From: Erigeron canadensis
Lineage: Eukaryota > Streptophyta > Magnoliopsida > Asterales > Asteraceae
Assembly: GCF_010389155.1 (NCBI RefSeq)
Contig: NC_057768.1
Location: 11,158,501 to 11,222,500, forward strand
Length of the DNA: 64,000 nucleotides
Direction: 5' to 3'
Shown here: positions 12,613 through 24,164 of the stretch, one piece after another
Position numbering within the stretch: the stretch's first letter is position 1
Layout: each line of letters begins with the position of its first letter
Translations under genes and position numbers: made by a program
Notes under the pieces: model-generated
The model's database searches: none
What the model was told of the DNA's origin: nothing
Seen by the model: the letters and a program-made list of their open reading frames with translations, nothing else

Positions 12613-12982
12613 TTAAATTATATTTTAATTACCTGAATCATATGGATAGGACTTCGACAACTCTTTTATCCCCCATTTTTACATATTTTACCATGTTATT
12701 ATTTTGAATTATCTAATATAATAATCATAAATTCAATAAAAAGTTAATGTATTTGAATAAGTCAACATATTATTTTTAAAATAGTGGTTTAAAAAAATAG
12801 TTGTTCTGTTTTATTTAATATAATATGAAAAATAAAGAACATATAAATTGGTAATAAACTGGAAAAAAAAAAAATCATCGAAAACATAATTTTTTAGTTG
12901 GTAGATGATAAAAATTATGAATTTTATTTTAAGCTAAACTATATAGAAAAAAAATATATTTTTTTAAAAGTTGTTTTATATA

Positions 12983-13259
12983 GGGAAAACTGCAGAAAAT
13001 AGAAACGAATTTTACTCGTTTTCACGATATTAGCAACATCCTTTAAAAACTTTACTTTTTAGAAGCCATCTTTCATTTATTAGCTTGAACAATATCAATT
13101 GACCGGATGACCTGCTGACGTGTCCGTTTTCACGATATTAGAAACGATCTTTTTCATTTTCCTTTTTTTAATGTCACGTCATTTCCCTCCCACCTAAATA
13201 AATTCCCCTCAAAACACACCCCGTTCATTTCCCCCAAATCTGATATTAAATCAAAATTA
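12983..13259 (+). repeat. Left terminal inverted repeat of the MuDR-like element
   Basis: It matches the reverse complement of 17910-18185 over about 265 bp with scattered substitutions and small indels. It contains two copies of TTTTCACGATATTAG, at about 13020 and 13127, and ends about 55 bp before the transposase ATG, so it probably contains the promoter. Confidence 0.9.
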
Positions 13260-13315
13260 GGGCTTGAAAATAAAAACAAACACACAAGGAGATTGAGAGC
13301 AAAGAAAGGTTACTG

Positions 13316-13828
13316 ATGACATCCTCTACAAGAAATGGTTGGTCGCTAGACGTCTATCACTCTGGTATGTTCATGAAATACTCGTTTTCATATGTAGGTG
13401 GTAAGATTGAGGAGCTAGATAATGTTAATATTCCATCACATATCACTATGGCAGAATTTACTAGTTCTTTTTTACACATAACAAAAACAAAAAAATGTAC
13501 AAATATTTATTATTGTGTTCCTGATAAAGACTTATGTAAAGGAGGACTTAGGATCATCAAATGTGATTTGGATATAAAGAAGTTTCTTTGTCATATGTCT
13601 AGAACTAATAGAAGAGAATGTGTTTATTTGAGTCAATTTGAGGATGACTTGACTGATTTTCTTGGTGAGGATACCCACTTAAATGAACAACTTGGGGTTA
13701 ATATTCCTGAAAAACAAAGTGTGGGTGGAGAAGAAAAAGTGGGTGAAGAACAAAAGATGGGTGCAGAACAAAAGGTGGATTCAAATTATGAAAAAGATAG
13801 TTATGAGGAGGAAGAAACTGATTCAACA

Positions 13829-13868
<40 letters not shown>

Positions 13869-16800
13869 CATCTTTGGATCATATTTCAGATGTTGAAGAA
13901 GAGGTGATTGAGATTAGACAGAGGAAGCTAAACAAGGAGGCAAAAATGGAGGCAAAGATATTGCATAAAAAGGTTGTTTTTGAAGGAAAACAGAAGAAAG
14001 GAGTAGGCAAGAAACAAAAACAGAATCCAAAGGATGAAACAGATGAAATGATTGATGAACATGAGGAGTTTTTGACTGATCTTTCTGGTTATTTACATAG
14101 GCTTAATGCTGAGGAAACCAACAATGAAAATATTGAGAATGATGAAGGGATTGAAGATGAGGAAACTAATGGACCTGGGCATAATCCTAAAATTCACTGG
14201 AGGTTAATGAAACCAGTCTTGAGAGAGAGGTATGAAAGCCCTAAGCAACTTAAACAATGTTTGATAAACTATGCTTTAGCTAATGGATATCATCTATATT
14301 ATGAGCATAGTGATCATAAGAAAATTTTAGCGGTGTGTGGGAAGAAGGATGAGAAAACAGGCCAAACATTATGTCCTTTTAGGTTGTGGGCTACTTGGAG
14401 GAAAGGAGAAGCAACATTTAAGATCAAGTCATTAATTGATGAGCATAGGTGTTGTAGAAATTTTCAATCATGTTCTTTGGTGAATTTTAGATCTGTTGCA
14501 GACAAGTTTGGCCACAAAATTTGGCAAAATCCAAATATAAAGCTGAAAGACATTCAAGATGCATTCTTGAAGAAGTTTAAGTGTAATATATCAGCCAATC
14601 AAGCTATGAGGGCTAAACTACATGCAAAGTATGAGTATGAAGAGTCATTAAAGAAGCATTATGAGAAATTAAGGGACTATGAAGCAGAAATATTAAAAGA
14701 AATCCAGGAAGTACTGTTAAGTTGAATGTGGCAAGAAATCCAGATGGTGCAATATATTTTCAGGGTCTTTATGTGTGTTTTAATGGACTGAAAGATGGTT
14801 GGAAGGCTGGCTGCAGGAGAATAATACATTTAGATGGTTGTTTTCTAAAAACTGTTTGCAAAGGGGAATTACTGTCAGCAGTGGGTAGGGATGCATATAA
14901 CCATATTTTCCTAATTGCATGGGCTGTTGTTACTGTGGAGAACAAGGAGAATTGCGCATGGTTCCCTGACTTGCTAAAAGATGATCTGGACTTGGGTAAC
15001 GGCAGGGGTATAACATTGATGTCAGATCAACACAAGGTATAGTTATATAACAATCAAATTTTTTTGTTCATTTTTATTTAATAGTTGTTCTATACTTATT
15101 TTTGTTCAATTTGTATTTAATATAGGGTCTTATTGAATCTGTCAAGGACATATTGCCTAGTGTAGAGCACAGACAATGTGCTAGGCATATTTATGCCACC
15201 TTTAGGAAAAAGTATAGTGGGGTCTTGTATAGGAACTTACTTTGGAAAATTTGCAAGTCTAGTTACCCTACATTGTTTGAGGACAACATGAAAGACTTGA
15301 AAGATGCAAATGTTGATGCTTACAATTACTTGATGAAAAGAGAACCAAAAACATGGTGTAGGGCCTTTTTCAACACTGGTTTAGCTTGTGAAGCTGTAGA
15401 GAATGACATTAGTAAGTGTTTTAATTCATTAATTGTTTAAATTAGAAGGAAACCTATCTTAACTATGCTTGAAGCCTTAAGGATCATCTTAATGGAAAGG
15501 CTTGAAAAGATGAGGAAACTGCATGCTACATGGAATGATGACATATGTCCAGCCATAAGGAAAAGATTAGAACTAGCAAAGGATCAACAAATGTAAGTTG
15601 TCAAATGACCTTTGTTAATGGAAACTGCTAAATTTTCTTTATTTTTTGTTTAACTTGAACCATTTATTTTCAGCAATTGGAAGGTAGTCCCAGGTGGAGG
15701 CTATGAATTTGAGGTAATTAAAGCCAATGAAAGCTACATAGTTGATGAAAAGAAACAAGAATGCTCATGTAAAATGTGGCAATTGTCTGGTGTTCCTTGT
15801 GCACATTCTGTTGCAGTGCTATTTTACATTAGACAGCCACCAGAGAACTATGTGTCCAATTGGTACAAAACAAATACATTCAGAGATATATATGCTCATT
15901 TCATTAATCCTATGAAAGGCATAGGAGATTGGCCCAAGATCAACTTACCTCACCCTCTACCACCAAAGGAAAGAAGGATGCCAGGCAGGCCTAAGATTAC
16001 TAGAAGAAAAGATGCAAGTAAGCTTGATGATCAGGGCACTAGGGCTATAGGTAAGATGAAAAAGACTGGAGTAATAATGACATGCACAAAGTGTCTGCAG
16101 GAGGGTCACAGTTTAAGATCTTGTCAAAATGAACAAAAAGTACCACCCCCTAAGGTGTTCAGAAATCCTGGAAGGGCAAGAGTGAGTCAGTTCAATGAAG
16201 TGAGTGGCAGATAAAGGGGCACTGGAAGGGTGGTAGAGGTACTGAAAGGGGTGGTAGAGGTAGAAGGGGTGTTGGTAGGGCTGCAGGATCCAAATTACCC
16301 AAAGGAATTGGAGTTACATTTGATCCTCAAACTGGTGAAACCTTGGTAGGGTAAGTTTTTCTTTAATATCAAATTTTGTTTTATATGTTGCTATATAATA
16401 TGTTTATATAACTTATATTACATGTGTAAATAGGGTTTAGGAAACCATTGCATCCAGTGTACTCTGCAAATGACACTCAGCAACAACCAACTAACCATCC
16501 ATTGCTACAAACAAATGTGGCAGCTTGTGAAGATATAACTGGCACTCAAGAGTCAATGAATATGGAGGAGTTTACCAATGAAGGTTTAGAGACCCAAGAT
16601 TTAGTCATGGCAGAAGCAGACAAGGTGATGGAAACTATTATCAAGGTTAAACAAGAAGGATCTAAAGAACAAACAAAAGCTACAGACAATATGAATGTCG
16701 AACCTTTTGAAGCTAAAGACAATATGAATGCAGAACCTACAAAAGCTGCAGACACAATGACCAAGGAAGAAATAGAAGCAATGATGAGTAGTAAAGAGGG

Positions 16801-17008
16801 TCTGCAAGAGTTATTGTTTCCAACACCGCCAGAAGGTGCTTCCACTCAAGAACGACACAAGCATTTCTTTGACCATCATAAGAGGTTGGGCAAGTATGGT
16901 TTATATGGGCCTCTACCAAAAAGGCACAATCTTAGACCAAGACCTAGTAAGCCACTGCTCCCACATGAAAAGGGTGCAAAAGAAGACAACCCAATTACCC
17001 TTCTTTGA
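13316..17008 (+). pseudogene. MULE transposase (MURA-like), multi-exon, disrupted
   Basis: The N-terminus (about residues 8-108) resembles the PB1-like domain found in plant MULE transposases. A (GAT)13 tract encodes an Asp run at 172-184. A MuDR-type zinc-binding DNA-binding domain follows at about 340-390 (CG...CPFRLWA...DEHRCCR). The DDE core covers LDGCFLK, MSDQHK and FEDNM. A SWIM finger (CSCKMWQLSGVPCAH) and a CCHC knuckle (CTKCLQEGHSLRSC) follow, then a Gly/Arg-rich tail. Inferred introns are 15037-15125, 15593-15673 and 16351-16433. Lesions: a frameshift near 14700 that closes the first frame at 14725, a nonsense codon TAA at 15438-15440 where the family has Glu, and a stop at 16212-16214 with the continuing tail in another frame. 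The last exon, 16434-17008, is acidic and of unknown function. Identity is certain from domain order; activity of this copy is very unlikely. Confidence 0.92.
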
Positions 17009-17396
17009 AGTATTATGATGGTTTTTGTTCTCTAAATTATGATGTTTATTTTGAACTAGATTATGATGGTTGCTTACTTTTGGCACTAAAACAATGATAA
17101 TCATCTCTTTTGTATCTGTTTATTATGGTCAATATATTATGTTTCTGGTAAAAAACTACAATAATTCAGTACAAAAATATATATTTAGGTAAATATATAT
17201 GATCTGATAAAAAACTGCAACAATTTAGTACAAAAATGACAAAACTTTGCAATTACATTTCCATTGGTAAAAAACAATAAGAACAGAACATAAAGAGGCA
17301 AAAATTGAGGCAAAGATATTTCCATTACATAAAACAACTACAACAATTGACATAACTTTGCAATTCCATTGCAAACAAGAACACACTATTACTACT
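17009..17396. other. Gap between the two convergent MULE genes
   Basis: AT-rich sequence between the 3' ends of the transposase and GRF-finger genes. It contains repeated ACAA(T/C)TTTAGTACAAAAATG and TGCAATT(A/C)CATT blocks. It should hold the two opposing polyadenylation regions. Confidence 0.5.
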
Positions 17397-17882
17397 CTAT
17401 AAAACATAATAAACAAATAACAACAATAACAACAGAACCAAACAAGTCTTATACAATGACAGTTTTGCTTTAGTTTTTGCTAATTCCTTTTGCATAACAT
17501 CCATAGCATGCAGTAATTCTTCCTTGTTACCATCTTCATGACCGTTACCTTTTCTAAGTAAATGAAGCTCATACATTGCTTCCTTATATCTCTCAACAAA
17601 GGGAGGATCAATCCACCCAAAAAAGTTGCAAGGAATACTTCCAGTGCCCTAATTTTATCATTCATAATCAAAGCAAGAAACAATTGTAAAAAGAAGAAAA
17701 AAATTAATCAACAATAACAAACTTACCCATTTAGCACATCTCTTGAATCTTCTAGTAGGGTTCTTTTTGGTCCATGAAGTCCATTCTTTTGTCAACAGAG
17801 GAGGTGTACAATCACAAAATTGATGTTGTGAAGATGAATCTCGAAGCCCTAATTTGATTGATGTTGATGAAGATGAAGACAA
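17397..17882 (-). CDS. GRF-type zinc-finger protein carried by the MULE
   Basis: Two exons (17882-17727 and 17648-17397) joined by a GT-AG intron encode about 135 aa. A Ser-rich start is followed by a GRF-type zinc finger with C23-x-C25, the ...NPTRRFKRC49 block and PC59NFFGWIDPP. A polar, probably coiled-coil stretch (about 70-117) and a hydrophobic C-terminal segment (about 121-135, Leu/Val/Tyr) that could anchor in a membrane complete it. GRF fingers bind single-stranded DNA in APE2, NEIL3 and topoisomerase III. The gene reads from the right terminal repeat towards the transposase, the position of mudrB in maize MuDR. The frame is intact, but no ATG precedes it: TTG at 17882 stands where a Met would be expected, so the start codon may be lost or supplied by an upstream exon. 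The role in transposition is unknown. Confidence 0.75.
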
Positions 17883-17909
17883 ATCTGGTAAGTTATTTGA
17901 AGCCCTAAA

Positions 17910-18185
17910 TTGATTTGGGGGAAATGAAATGATACGGGTTATGTTTTGTTGTGTTTTGGGGGGAATATATTTTGGTGGGAGGGAAATGACGTGGCATTAA
18001 AAATAGGAAAATGGAAAAGATCATTTCTAATATCGTGAAAACGGACATGTTAGCAGGTCATTCAGTCAATTAATACTGTTCATGCTAATAAATGAAAGAT
18101 GATTTCTAAAAAGTAAGGTTTTTAAAGGATGTTGCTAATATCGTGAAAACGAGTAAAATTCGTTTCTATTTTCTGCAGTTTCCCT
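17910..18185 (-). repeat. Right terminal inverted repeat of the MuDR-like element
   Basis: This is the inverted partner of 12983-13259. It carries the CACGTCATTTCCCTCCCACC block and both TTTTCACGATATTAG copies when read on the minus strand. It abuts the start of the GRF-finger gene and probably drives it. Confidence 0.9.
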
Positions 18186-21100
18186 TTTTATATATAAGTC
18201 ATAAAAGGATATTTTTTATTTGGAGGATTAAAAATGCAAAATTTTGACAATTTGTGTAACAACCCTACTTTATAAATATTATATACGTGCTAGTTAGGTT
18301 GTCTATGTTCCCGCAAGCCATAGTTATACTTGAAGCTAGTAGATAATGCCCCTAAATTAGCAATCTAGAGCTATTGTTAATGTTAAATTCAATTTGATAA
18401 AATGTCATTGAACAAAAATTTTAATTAGCATTTAACCAACTTATAAATAATAATATAAGTCTCACAAGTTGAGCTAGCGATTAAAAATACTTGTAAATGC
18501 CCAACAATTTAACCATCAAGCCAACTAAATAATATTTGATCATGGAAATTCTATGAGCATCTTGAAATATTTGTAAGTTCTTTATGTACATAAAATGCTT
18601 GCATAATAATAAGTATATGTATATATGAATGATATAAATACAAGATTTATAACCAATGAACCATGTAACAAACTAAAACACCCAAAATATGTATATATAC
18701 ATACACACTTGCATGACATACATACACACATATAAACTTGTATTTTGAGCTAGTAAATAAATCCCCATTGTAACTAAATCACACATACAACTTATGTAAA
18801 TAAAATGTGTACTTATACACTAGATTTTTATACAAAAAAAAATGGAAAACCCCTTCCTCTCCACCTTATTCTAACCGGCCCCAACACCCCTCTCCACTCA
18901 CTTTTAATTTCAAAATCTTCATCCACTTTTCTCCTAGTAACTCTAAACTTTTCACACACTTCACACACAAACATTTACTCTCTCAAGAAAAACCTCTTCT
19001 TCTCTCTTCTTCTCCTTCTTGGTTCGGCACAAACAAACAAGAAAAAGGGCAAGAAAAATCCATCTAAACACTTGTTAATAATAAGGGTTTAGGCTAGATT
19101 GTTTAAGGGTTTTAGTAAGCTAAGGATTTGAGGTTATTTTAAGGTTTGAATAAGGGTTTATTGGAGGTTAAAAGCCACGAAAATCTGCACCATTTTCATC
19201 ACCAAAAAGTGTTCTTCAAGGGTATATATCTTCATCTCTTTACTAGTTTAAACTTGTTCTTGTCTATATTAAAAAGGTTTTATCAAAAGGTTATATTTTC
19301 TTTATGTTTCCTCTTGAATATGCACTTGATGAGGGCAAAGTTAATAGGATCTTTCTTTCCATGCTCATGCATGTTGAATCCATGAAGAAAGATCCAAGGA
19401 TTTAACTAGTTTAAGACCCAAAAGTGTTGTTATTGATTAAATAGCTTTTAAAGTAGTTTTTCCTTTGAAAGATGGTCATGTTTTTATATATTTTGAAGTA
19501 TGAGTTTCTGGAAATTTGATAAAGACATGGACTTTTGTTGTTGGAAAGTTAGATCTATAAAAGTTGGCATGAAAAGTGTTGAGATATGTTGATAGTTGTA
19601 AGATAATCTTTTTGCATGAAATGATGGACATGTTTTATATAATTTTTATGTCCATATTTCTGGAAATTTTCTGGAATTTTTCATGAGAGTATGTTTTTAT
19701 ATTGATGGGTTATAGATGGATAAAGATTTATTGTTAAAAAGTTGAGATAATTGCATGTTTGTTAGATTTAAGAAAGTTGAATCTTTTGTTGGATTATGAG
19801 ATGAAGCTAGGCTTGTCATAAGTGAAAAATATGTTAATCTTGATGTTAATATTCTGGAAAAATTTACAAAATGTCAAGGATATAAAGCTTGAATCAAAAC
19901 TTGTTAAAATATGCTTGAAATCGTAAACCGAAAGCTTGCAAAAATGCATTTTGAGCACACATATGCACCATAATCTTTTGAGCAAGAAAATATAATGAAC
20001 CTACTGGAAATAATGTGTTTCAAAAGTATAAAAGTCAAGTCATTTGATGCATGGCAATAACAAGTCAAAAATCACCTTTTCGGGTCAAATAATCACTAAC
20101 CGAAGGCAGAAAATTGCACATATCACACCACCACCACTCTCATGACTTGAACCATCAAAATATGATGCACTTTCTGGAAAAAAATGAAACAAGAGCAAAA
20201 ATCCTTTTTGAAGTACCTAAATTGCTTAAGAAATGAGGCTTAAAACGTTATTTCGGTAAACGATTTTTTATGCTTAAAAGTCCTTAAATTACAAAGACAC
20301 AAGAGAGGTTGAATTGATATAAATTTTTATTGATATAAGTTGCCTAAAAGGCCTGGGATTTTTGGACAAAAAGCTTTTGTGGTGATTTGTAAGAATTTCT
20401 ATGATTTAATGAATTAAAATGGTAATTAAAAGGTATAAAAATTAATTAATAAATTGTGTAAATTAGGAATCTGATCAAAACTACATAACTAATGATAAAA
20501 GTGACCAAAACCTACTGGGGAAAAATAAATATAAGCAAAGAAACAAGAACTATACAATTTAAAAGTAAATTATTAAGTAAAATCACTAATTAATCACTAT
20601 TATCAAATAATTAAATAGAAATGCATAAATATAAGTATAAATCATAATATTATAAATCAAGAAGTATAAAAATCAGTAAATAATCCATAAGTAATTATCC
20701 ATAAATTTTAAAGATAATTTAAGAACTTAAGAGTAATTATAAGGAATTATTTAATTAATAAATTCATAAAATAAATAATTAATTAATTAAATAATATTAA
20801 ATTAAATGAATAAAACTAAATCAGTAAAAATGTATCAACATCCATATTATAAGAACACAAATGTCAAATGTTGTTATTAAACAAACTATGCAATGGAAAA
20901 TATATATAAAACAAGGTTAAAGTACCGAAATTTCAATAAGCGTACAAAAATCGTATAAATGACCTTGATCACCAAATACTTTCCAACCAAAGGAGATGAA
21001 AAACATAATGTACTTGAATACCATAATTAAACAACAACCAAAGATGAGCAAGTCTACTAGCGTACGTCTCATGATCTAGTTTACTAGTTCATGCAACACA

Positions 21101-21577
21101 CACTTACGTTGTGTATATTTTTGAATACCATGGTTTAGGCTTGCTTAAGGGGCGACACCACTAGGCACTCTCCACGCATTTGAACAGCTCTCTATCTCTC
21201 TCAAAACAACTGAGTCATAGCCCCCTTTCAAACTACTTTATGTGTTTAACTATCGGGGTGAAAAACATGTTATATAAATGAAATTTGCTTATATATATAT
21301 ATATATATAATGATTTTGATAATATAATTATGAAATGAAGTTATATTGTATGTTCAATGTGATAAAGGTTATATGATGAACTTGAGTTCTGTCAACCCGT
21401 TTTCTTTCGGTACACTACTATTTACTCCGAAAGCGGAGGCCTGTAGTTAGATAGTTGCGCAACTAGGATTCGTCCACCCACCCGGAGCGTAACGGTTGAA
21501 GTTTGGTTGCCTTTGTGACGACCTTCTCTTCCAGTCCGACCGGAGCGGTGCTCTAGCTACTTTAAATTAAATGGTCG

Positions 21578-21832
21578 TGTTATAACTAAAACTGGTGTTA
21601 AAATGTAAATGTTTTAGAGGTGGAGGGGCATTAGTGAAACTTAGATTTATGATATAAATAGCCCCCTTCCACACATTAATTGTAAGTCTTTTCCCCATTT
21701 ACACATTAATCATTCAATTTCACTCTAATTATTCTCTCTCCATCCCCATCTTCAACCTCCATACACACACAAACACCTTTTTACACACTAACACCATTTT
21801 TGCACAAATTGAGCTCAAATTTCTATTTTACA
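21578..21832 (+). repeat. 5' LTR of the copia-like element
   Basis: It begins TGTTATAACTAAAAC and ends TCTATTTTACA. It contains a TATA box, ATATAAATAGCC, at about 21653-21664, followed by a C/T-rich stretch typical of a transcription start region. Confidence 0.93.
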
Positions 21833-21834
21833 TT

Positions 21835-21846
21835 TGGTATCAGAGC
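21835..21846 (+). other. Primer-binding site, tRNA-Met (initiator)
   Basis: TGGTATCAGAGC starts two bases after the 5' LTR. It is the standard complement to the 3' end of plant initiator tRNA-Met used by copia elements. Confidence 0.92.
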
Positions 21847-22469
21847 AAAATAACTATACGTTAACGATCCAGAGCCTGATTTGTTGCAATTTTTCATAAA
21901 ATTTTCAAATTTCCTTTCGAAAACCGTTTTTGATCAAACTATGGGATTTTTCTACAGTTGATTTTACCTCGAAATTTGTACACCAGTCGATTCGTCTTCT
22001 CAATACGATTCCATCGATATAAAATTCGTCAAAATCCGTTGAGAAACCAAGGAGATATCATTAATTTACTTTTCGAATTTTATTCAAAACCGTTTTTTTT
22101 GTAAAACGATCTTCACTGTTCTTCACCATTTCACTGATCAAATCACATAAAATCATAGATATTTGTTCACCAATAGATTCGTGATAGTTAAAAACATAAT
22201 CCTGTCAAGTTTCAAGTTCCAATTCGATCTAAATCTCGAGTTTGAATCTTGGAGATTTTGGCTCAAAATTTGAGTTTCGAATCTGTTGTGTTTTGTGTTG
22301 AATTTTGTTCGTAGATGTGTAGTTGAGGTGAAAACGAGCAGTTTGCAAGTGATTTCAAGTTCTAACTCCTAGTAATTCAAAAGTTATCGAAGTTTTTGAA
22401 GTCGTTAATGGAGTTTCTGTATAAAACTGCTTGGCTGATGAAGAAGATGATCTCAAGACGATTTTGATA

Positions 22470-22876
22470 GGACGATCTTAATAAGATCGTTTCACTTTTT
22501 GTCCCTAAGACGATCTTGACAAGACCGTCCCACCCAGGACGATCTTGTTTACCTTATTTGGATCTGTGTGATCGAGTTTTTGGCTGTCTGGTTTAGTGTT
22601 TTGGTTGGGAACCATACACTCTGGCTAATTAATCCATTTGGATTGGTTTGGTCAATTCAAACACTTGGAAAGTCTTTCATACTTGAAGATTTTTAGCAAG
22701 AAACTAGGACGATCTTCTTCAAGATCGTCCAAGCCACTGAACATAGAACGATCTTGCCAAGACCGTCCTAGTTCACTTCAAGATCGTCCCAGTTCCTAGT
22801 TTCATTTCAAGACCGTCCTACCTTTCATTCTTTCATACTTAGAAAAATTCTGAGGACGATCTTCACAAGATCGTTC
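22470..22876. repeat. Array of GACGATCTT/AAGATCGTC hairpins in the retroelement leader
   Basis: Five complete inverted repeats (22470-22493, 22509-22529, 22707-22730, 22747-22769, 22853-22876) and at least three half-sites (about 22537, 22778 and 22808) are built on GGACGATCTT ... AAGATCGTCC. The one at 22707-22730 is a perfect 10-bp stem with a 4-nt loop. They lie between the primer site and the gag-like ATG. Confidence 0.85.
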
Positions 22877-23228
22877 CAATTCCAAAAATCCAAAAAAAAA
22901 AAGTCTTTTGGAGGGAAAAATAATTTTTGCCCAGGGTCTTAAAAAGGGATAATTCATGAAGATTTAAAACTTGATAGCATTAAAAAAATTTTAAGCCAAT
23001 TTTCATTCGTTATCTACGCGTCTTTGGCGAAAATTTTTAGAAATTATCAAATTTTTCCTATGATCATAATATCCAAAGTTTACATGAAATTCAAAGTTTC
23101 ATAAGAACATATTTCGGCAGCAAAATTTGCAGGGAAACCTGAAATTCAAAAAATTTCAATTCTTAATTCTTCATTTCAATTTAAAACACAATATCATTTC
23201 ATTTCATTCCCCACCTTTGCTCAACAAA

Positions 23229-24164
23229 ATGTCAAATCCAAGTATCTCAAATTCGGTCAAAAATGATTACGTCTTCAATTTTTGGTTAACTTCCTCACCC
23301 AAGACACCTACTTCATCTGAAGTAAAACTTCATAAAGATGGGCTGTGCTCATGTTGTACGACTACTCTTTCGCAATGTGAAATAACTCCTTGTCAAGTAA
23401 TGAAGTTAATGATTCATTCGATTGCAACTGAAAATGTAAAGTTTCAAGAGGAAGTAGTCACGTTACAAGCTGAGAATGTCAAACTGAAAGAACAAATGAT
23501 CTACTTTCGAGCTGGGAATGTGAAGCTTAAAAATGAGATGAAAGAACTTCAAGCTGAATTTGGAAACCTTAAAGTTTGGAATGAAATTGACAAGCAAACT
23601 TTGAAGAAGAATGATGAGTTGATGTCACAAGTTTCATCCTTGGAAGCTCGTCTCTTGAAGGAAACAACTCTTGTTTCAAAGATAAAGTCTGAAGTGTCAA
23701 CAATTTCTTTGTCTGATTTGAGTTCTTTGATTGAAAAACAACTTGAGAAGATTGAAAGTCGAATCGCATCTTTCAAGTCGAAGTCTCTTGACACAAACGT
23801 TGAAGCTCTTCTGAAACAATCGAGTAATTCTCCTGCTCCTAAGATTGATGATGTTCCAAAAACCTCCAAACGTAAAGTGTCTCAATTTACCAACTATGCC
23901 TTGGATAAGGATACAAGGTATTCTCAGAAGACAAATATTGATGGAACAAAGACTCTCATTCCATTCTTATCCTTTGAAGATAATACCAAGTTCATCTCTC
24001 AAGCCAAATCTCAGTTGAAAAAGCCAAAAAGTCAACAAGTTTACAAAAGAAAGACAACTGAGACAAAGACAATCAAATACTCACTTTCGCAACTCTTCAA
24101 CCTTGCACCTAAAACAATTCATATGCCAAAAGTGAATGTCTTATCCTCTCCACTGCGTCCATGA
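23229..24164 (+). CDS. Gag-like coiled-coil protein of the copia-like element
   Basis: This 311-aa frame starts at ATG 23229; the frame is open upstream to 23127, but that extension is hydrophobic leader translation. A Cys-containing patch (LCSCCTTTLSQC) is followed by long heptad-rich segments alternating ENVKLKEQ-like repeats, which predict coiled coil. The tail is basic (KSQLKKPKSQQVYKRK). There is no CCHC knuckle. Position after the primer site and leader, and the coiled-coil/basic composition, suggest a particle-forming Gag relative, but no sequence motif proves it. Downstream to about 24890 are short frames that look like decayed continuation and contain no pol motifs. Confidence 0.6.
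   Translation: MSNPSISNSVKNDYVFNFWLTSSPKTPTSSEVKLHKDGLCSCCTTTLSQCEITPCQVMKLMIHSIATENVKFQEEVVTLQAENVKLKEQMIYFRAGNVKLKNEMKELQAEFGNLKVWNEIDKQTLKKNDELMSQVSSLEARLLKETTLVSKIKSEVSTISLSDLSSLIEKQLEKIESRIASFKSKSLDTNVEALLKQSSNSPAPKIDDVPKTSKRKVSQFTNYALDKDTRYSQKTNIDGTKTLIPFLSFEDNTKFISQAKSQLKKPKSQQVYKRKTTETKTIKYSLSQLFNLAPKTIHMPKVNVLSSPLRP

Larger units (their letters stand above)
12983..18185 (+). mobile_element. MuDR-like (MULE) element with two convergent genes
   Basis: Inverted terminal repeats of about 265 bp begin AGGGAAAACTGCAGAAAATAG at both ends and share GTTTTCACGATATTAG blocks. TTTTATATA flanks both sides (12974-12982 and 18186-18194), a 9-bp target duplication with one base of ambiguity at the edge. 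Inside, a MURA-type transposase gene reads rightward from the left repeat and a GRF-zinc-finger gene reads leftward from the right repeat. This convergent layout is that of maize MuDR (mudrA/mudrB). The transposase gene is broken, so the copy cannot move by itself. Confidence 0.93.

Noticed and set aside
13683..13907. Poly-Met frame inside the transposase
   Set aside because: Shadow of the (GAT)13 tract in another frame.
16546..16919. Overlapping minus-strand frames in the last transposase exon
   Set aside because: Antisense shadows of the acidic C-terminal exon; no domain or promoter.
18805..19092. 95-aa and 86-aa plus frames
   Set aside because: They lie in a CT-rich patch of the solo LTR with frame-overlapping low-complexity translation.
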